A stretch of 16,588 nt of DNA, taken from contig JAAFHQ010000034.1 of NCBI GenBank assembly GCA_013298445.1, forward strand, positions 1 to 16,588. The letters run 5' to 3'. Made by a program: the position numbers and the translations under genes. Under the pieces are notes generated by a model. The model searched no databases. It was given only the letters and a program-made list of their open reading frames with translations, and had not been told where the DNA came from. Origin of the DNA: Chitinophagales bacterium (GTDB lineage Bacteria; Bacteroidota; Bacteroidia; Chitinophagales; Saprospiraceae). Of the stretch, positions 13,952 through 16,588 are shown in pieces (position 1 is the first letter of the stretch; each line of letters opens with the position of its first letter).

Positions 13952-15424
13952 ATGCGGAAGATACTGTTTCTACGCGTGTTGCCACTGTTTGCGGTGGCGT
14001 CTATGCTTTCCCTGAATTCTTGCGCGGTTGTGAATCCAGTTTCTGGCAAAAAACAACTGCTTGTCATGTCCGAGCAGGAAGAAATTGCCCTGGGCAAATC
14101 CTCTGACCCACAAGTGATCGCCGAGTTTGGCAGTTATGATGACCCAAAACTACAGGCTTTCATCAATGAAAAAGGCCAGGAAATGGTCAAAGTGTCGCAC
14201 CGCCCGGCCTTGCCTTTCCAATTTAAAGTAGTGGATTCTGATGTGGTGAATGCCTTCGCCTTACCGGGTGGTTATGTTTATTTTACCCGGGGCATCATGG
14301 CTCATTTCAACAATGAAGCAGAATTTGCCGGGGTTTTGGGCCACGAGATTGGTCACGTTACCGCCCGTCATGGAGCACTGCAGCAAAGAAGCCAGATTTT
14401 GAGTGGAATTGGACTGATTGGGGTACTGATTGCAGTGCCCGGTGCGGCCCAATTCGCCGAACCCTTGTCCCAAGGCATGCAATTGTTGTTGCTAAAAAAC
14501 AGCAGGGATCACGAAAGCCAATCCGACGAACTTGGGGTAGAATACTCCACTAAAATTGGCTATGATGCCAAGGAAATGGCAGACTTTTTCAGCACCATCG
14601 ACCGTTTGAGTGGTGGCCCGGAAGGCCGGGTGCCCAATTTTTTGTCTACTCACCCCAATCCTCTGGATCGTTTCAAAAGGGTAGGGGAGTTGGCCGATGC
14701 AGAGCAAAAAAAGACCAACAATTATAATTTGGCAATTAACCGCGATAAGTATTTGCGGATGATCGATGGGATTGTTTACGGCCCGGATCCCAAACAAGGA
14801 TATGTCCTCAATAACGTTTTTTACCACCCAGAACTCAAGTTCCAATTCCCAGTTCCTGCTGATTGGCAATTGCAAAACTCGCCCCAACAAGTGGCCATAG
14901 CACCGAAGGATGGTAAAGCAGCCATTATATTCAATTTGGCACCTGAAAAATCCTTGCGTGACGCGGCAAACAAAACCATCAGCCAAGATTCTTTGAAACT
15001 GATTGATTCACAGAATTTGACAGTCAATGGTTTCCCAGCCATTGCCATGGTGGCAGAACAAACCACCAAAACCCAGCAAGGCACCCAAACTTTGCGCATC
15101 AACATTTACTGCATTCAATACGACAACAACATCTACCGCTTCTATGGTATGGCCACCGCGGCAGATTACAATACGTATGCACTGACGTTCCAGAACACTT
15201 TCAAAAATTTCCGCGAATTGACCGACCCAGCCCGGATCAACGTGTATCCTGAGCGGGTAAGCATCAAAACGGTGAACCGTACCGCTACCTTGGCGGATGC
15301 CCTGAAAAGCTTCGGCGTAACCGACAAACGCCTGGAAGAGCATGCAATTTTGAATGGCATGCAACAGAAGGACCAGGTGACAGCGGGGATGTTGATTAAA
15401 GTGGTGGAGAAGGGGAGTAAGTAA
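13952..15424 (+). CDS. M48-family zinc metalloprotease lipoprotein with a C-terminal LysM-like segment
   Basis: Envelope protease of the BepA/YfgC kind, likely involved in outer-membrane protein quality control. The 490 residues begin with a signal peptide and lipobox LNSC (Cys24). The M48 domain (about 35-270) has FALPGGYVYFTRGIM, HEIGHVTARH with zinc His131 and His135 and catalytic Glu132, and ESQSDELGVEY with the third ligand Glu188. After it comes a region starting FYHPELKFQFPVPADWQ (about 290-420), a domain seen in Bacteroidota M48 lipoproteins, and a C-terminal segment (about 435-490) with a LysM-like pattern, TLADALKSFGV to AILNGMQQKDQVTAGMLIKVV. The frame stays open 53 codons upstream to 13793, but the signal peptide fixes the ATG at 13952. 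No TPR domain is present, unlike BepA. Confidence 0.93.
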   Translation: MRKILFLRVLPLFAVASMLSLNSCAVVNPVSGKKQLLVMSEQEEIALGKSSDPQVIAEFGSYDDPKLQAFINEKGQEMVKVSHRPALPFQFKVVDSDVVNAFALPGGYVYFTRGIMAHFNNEAEFAGVLGHEIGHVTARHGALQQRSQILSGIGLIGVLIAVPGAAQFAEPLSQGMQLLLLKNSRDHESQSDELGVEYSTKIGYDAKEMADFFSTIDRLSGGPEGRVPNFLSTHPNPLDRFKRVGELADAEQKKTNNYNLAINRDKYLRMIDGIVYGPDPKQGYVLNNVFYHPELKFQFPVPADWQLQNSPQQVAIAPKDGKAAIIFNLAPEKSLRDAANKTISQDSLKLIDSQNLTVNGFPAIAMVAEQTTKTQQGTQTLRINIYCIQYDNNIYRFYGMATAADYNTYALTFQNTFKNFRELTDPARINVYPERVSIKTVNRTATLADALKSFGVTDKRLEEHAILNGMQQKDQVTAGMLIKVVEKGSK

Positions 15425-15435
15425 TCTTATAATAT

Positions 15436-15479
15436 TCGCCTCAGTCTTAAAAGAGTATTGACTGAGGCGATTTTAATTT
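15436..15479 (+). terminator. Intrinsic terminator after the M48 protease gene
   Basis: A perfect 11-bp stem (TCGCCTCAGTC at 15436-15446, GACTGAGGCGA at 15460-15470) with a 13-base loop is followed by TTTTAATTT. It starts 11 bases after the stop codon and separates this gene from the DUF2059 gene, which begins at 15487 and so would need readthrough or a promoter inside this short gap. Confidence 0.82.
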
Positions 15480-15486
15480 ATACCTG

Positions 15487-16257
15487 ATGAGAATAGTTGC
15501 CATCTTATTTTTGAGCCTTTTGAGTTTTCAACTCTTTTGTCAAAATGACGAATACATTGTGAAGCTAAGAGAGCTCTGGAAAATAACTGGGGAAAACAAA
15601 CAATTTGAGGATGCATTCCAAAAAATGATGGAATTTAGAAACAATTCCTTTAAAGACCTGAAAGATGCGGAGTGGGATGCTATTTCACCTTCGATTAGAT
15701 CAGATTTTTTTGCTATTTTGGAAAGAAGCCTTAAACCCATTTATGAAAAGTATTTCACCCTGGATGAAATAAATAAGATTCTGGAATTCGCGAATTCCAA
15801 AGCGGGCAAAAAATTTCTTCAAGGAATACCCGAATTCACAAAAGAAGTTGATGTTTTCAGTGAGCAGATCAATGATATTTTCGAAGACATTGCTCTAAAA
15901 AAATTAGTTAGCATTAAAAAAGTAAGAGAAAGTATTTCTGCTGATTTTTGTAAAAAGTATAAGACTGGAGAGTTCAGGTTCAAACTCCCAAATGGGGAAT
16001 TGCTTACCATTAAACGTGATGAAAATTCCCATACAGAGTACCGAGGAAAATCATTCGCCAAATATAGAATAGATTGGGAATCTGATTGTTCATATGTTCT
16101 CAATCTTTTGGAAACCAATGATCCAGATGTAGAAAAAGTGTTAAAAGGAAAAAAAATAATCGCGGTAATTACAGAGCACACTGGAAATTCATACCAATGT
16201 TTAACTGGCATTGAAGGAGAAGAAATGTACGAAGTAGTTATTGAGAAGGTAAAGTAG
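15487..16257 (+). CDS. Exported DUF2059 protein with a second, C-terminal domain of unknown function
   Basis: 256 residues with a signal peptide (MRIVAILFLSLLSFQLFCQN). Residues about 55-135 match DUF2059: EKYFTLDEINKILEFANSKAGKKFLQGIPEF shows the typical pattern of a helix, then SKAGKKFL, then Pro. The remaining part, from about 155, differs: it begins FCKKYKTGEFRF, continues with IKRDENSHTEY and IDWESDCSYVLNLL, and ends in a beta-rich tail. This pattern (Tyr/Phe-Lys-Thr-Gly, a hydrophilic strand, Trp-x-x-x-Cys-x-Tyr) is seen in small Bacteroidota proteins often mislabelled in databases. So this looks like a two-domain fusion. Neither domain has a known activity. Base composition is more A-rich than the flanking genes. 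The ATG at 15487 is preceded by a terminator and no recognised promoter. Confidence 0.8.
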   Translation: MRIVAILFLSLLSFQLFCQNDEYIVKLRELWKITGENKQFEDAFQKMMEFRNNSFKDLKDAEWDAISPSIRSDFFAILERSLKPIYEKYFTLDEINKILEFANSKAGKKFLQGIPEFTKEVDVFSEQINDIFEDIALKKLVSIKKVRESISADFCKKYKTGEFRFKLPNGELLTIKRDENSHTEYRGKSFAKYRIDWESDCSYVLNLLETNDPDVEKVLKGKKIIAVITEHTGNSYQCLTGIEGEEMYEVVIEKVK

Positions 16258-16354
16258 TTATCTGCACTTTACCCTACCTCACATCGACAAAGTTCCTAAC
16301 CACAACATGGTCTTTAACTTAGCCATTGGATATTCTTTTTAAGGTTGCTTATGC

Positions 16355-16588
16355 CTATGTTTTTTCAATAAATGCATAACAAACCATGTGGCAAATGCCC
16401 ATGTGTGCATCTTCAACACGTCCATAATGGGTCTCGTCTACGGCGATAACAAAATCAGCCAAGTCGGCCAATTGACAAGGGCGGGAGCTCACGAGCGCAA
16501 TCACAAAGACCCCATGCTCTTTGGCCCATTTGGCGGCTTTGACCAGGTTCGGCGAGTTGCCACTCACACTCAGCAGCATCAAGAGATC
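16355..16588 (-). CDS. SIS-domain sugar-phosphate isomerase/binding protein, 5' end beyond the window
   Basis: The minus-strand frame is open from the window edge (16588) down to TAG at 16355, giving the last 77 residues. It begins DLLMLLSVSGNSPNLVKA, the phosphosugar-binding SGNSxN loop of SIS domains, followed by AKWAKEHGVFVIALVSS (a Rossmann-like strand and helix), ADFVIAVDETHYGRVEDAHMGICHMV and the end FIEKT. The order and the ending EDAHMGICHMVCYAF match the GmhA/phosphoheptose isomerase-like group, which makes heptose or related sugars for surface polysaccharides. With the N-terminus missing, the substrate stays open. The frame may be entered at a leucine or methionine near 16580, but homologous SIS proteins are longer, so the start lies outside the window. 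Confidence 0.85.
   Translation of the reverse strand, partial: DLLMLLSVSGNSPNLVKAAKWAKEHGVFVIALVSSRPCQLADLADFVIAVDETHYGRVEDAHMGICHMVCYAFIEKT

Noticed and set aside
14492..14986. 164-codon minus-strand frame
   Set aside because: It lies wholly inside the M48 protease gene in antisense and has no protein-like features.
16258..16354. Possible small gene or promoter between the DUF2059 and SIS genes
   Set aside because: Short A/T-rich gap with no start codon in a useful frame, no TAnnTTTG element and no hairpin with a T tract.
1..16588. CRISPR array, tRNA, rRNA, integrase or prophage genes
   Set aside because: No regularly spaced direct repeats, no cloverleaf-like or rRNA-like sequence, and no transposase or integrase motifs were seen on either strand.

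Overview
The window looks like chromosomal DNA from a Bacteroidota bacterium, probably in or near the Saprospiria (Haliscomenobacter-like). The reasons are: several intergenic regions carry the Bacteroidota promoter pattern (TTTG about 19 bases before TAnnTTTG); there are no convincing Shine-Dalgarno sequences; lipoproteins have lipoboxes of the L-x-S-C type; and the gene types are typical of the phylum (stand-alone MnmD, stand-alone PDH E1 beta, glucosaminidase with a Cys cluster, DUF2059 protein). The genus is inference. No tRNA, rRNA, CRISPR array, IS element or phage module was seen, and no gene-free stretch exceeds 300 bases.

Layout, left to right. 1-796 (+): multi-pass membrane protein, cut by the window edge. 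867-2748 (-): a two-gene unit, a BadF/BadG-type sugar (N-acetylglucosamine-like) kinase followed by 6-phosphofructokinase, ending in an intrinsic terminator. 2923-3750 (+): membrane-anchored glucosaminidase (GH73-like). 3807-5626 (-): secreted or membrane-anchored thioredoxin-fold protein and riboflavin enzyme RibD. 5921-6562 (+): DNA-binding protein with a degenerate HNH region, an AP2 domain and an AT-hook-like tail. 6596-7477 (-): a 52-residue lipoprotein and tRNA-modifying MnmD. 7654-8640 (+): pyruvate dehydrogenase E1 beta. 8718-11159 (-): an effector-associated-domain/TM/TPR protein followed by a site-2 protease with CBS domains. 11342-13765 (+): YncE-like propeller fused to a phosphoesterase. 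13952-15424 (+): M48 metalloprotease lipoprotein. 15487-16257 (+): DUF2059 protein. 16355-16588 (-): SIS-domain sugar isomerase, cut by the window edge.

Most of the window is core metabolism and envelope maintenance: glycolysis (PfkA, PDH E1 beta), amino-sugar and peptidoglycan turnover (BadF-type kinase, glucosaminidase), riboflavin synthesis, wobble-uridine modification, and envelope quality control (M48 protease, site-2 protease, thioredoxin).

The least ordinary part is 8718-11159. There a single-pass membrane protein with a predicted cytoplasmic effector-associated domain lies 69 bases upstream of an intramembrane protease on the same strand. This suggests, but does not prove, that proteolysis releases the cytoplasmic domain. 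Other points worth checking are the HNH/AP2/AT-hook protein that has lost the expected HNH histidine, the Asp-to-Asn change in the PfkA GGDG motif, a short lipoprotein gene easily missed by annotation pipelines, and a long hairpin built from octamer repeats at 8636-8715.
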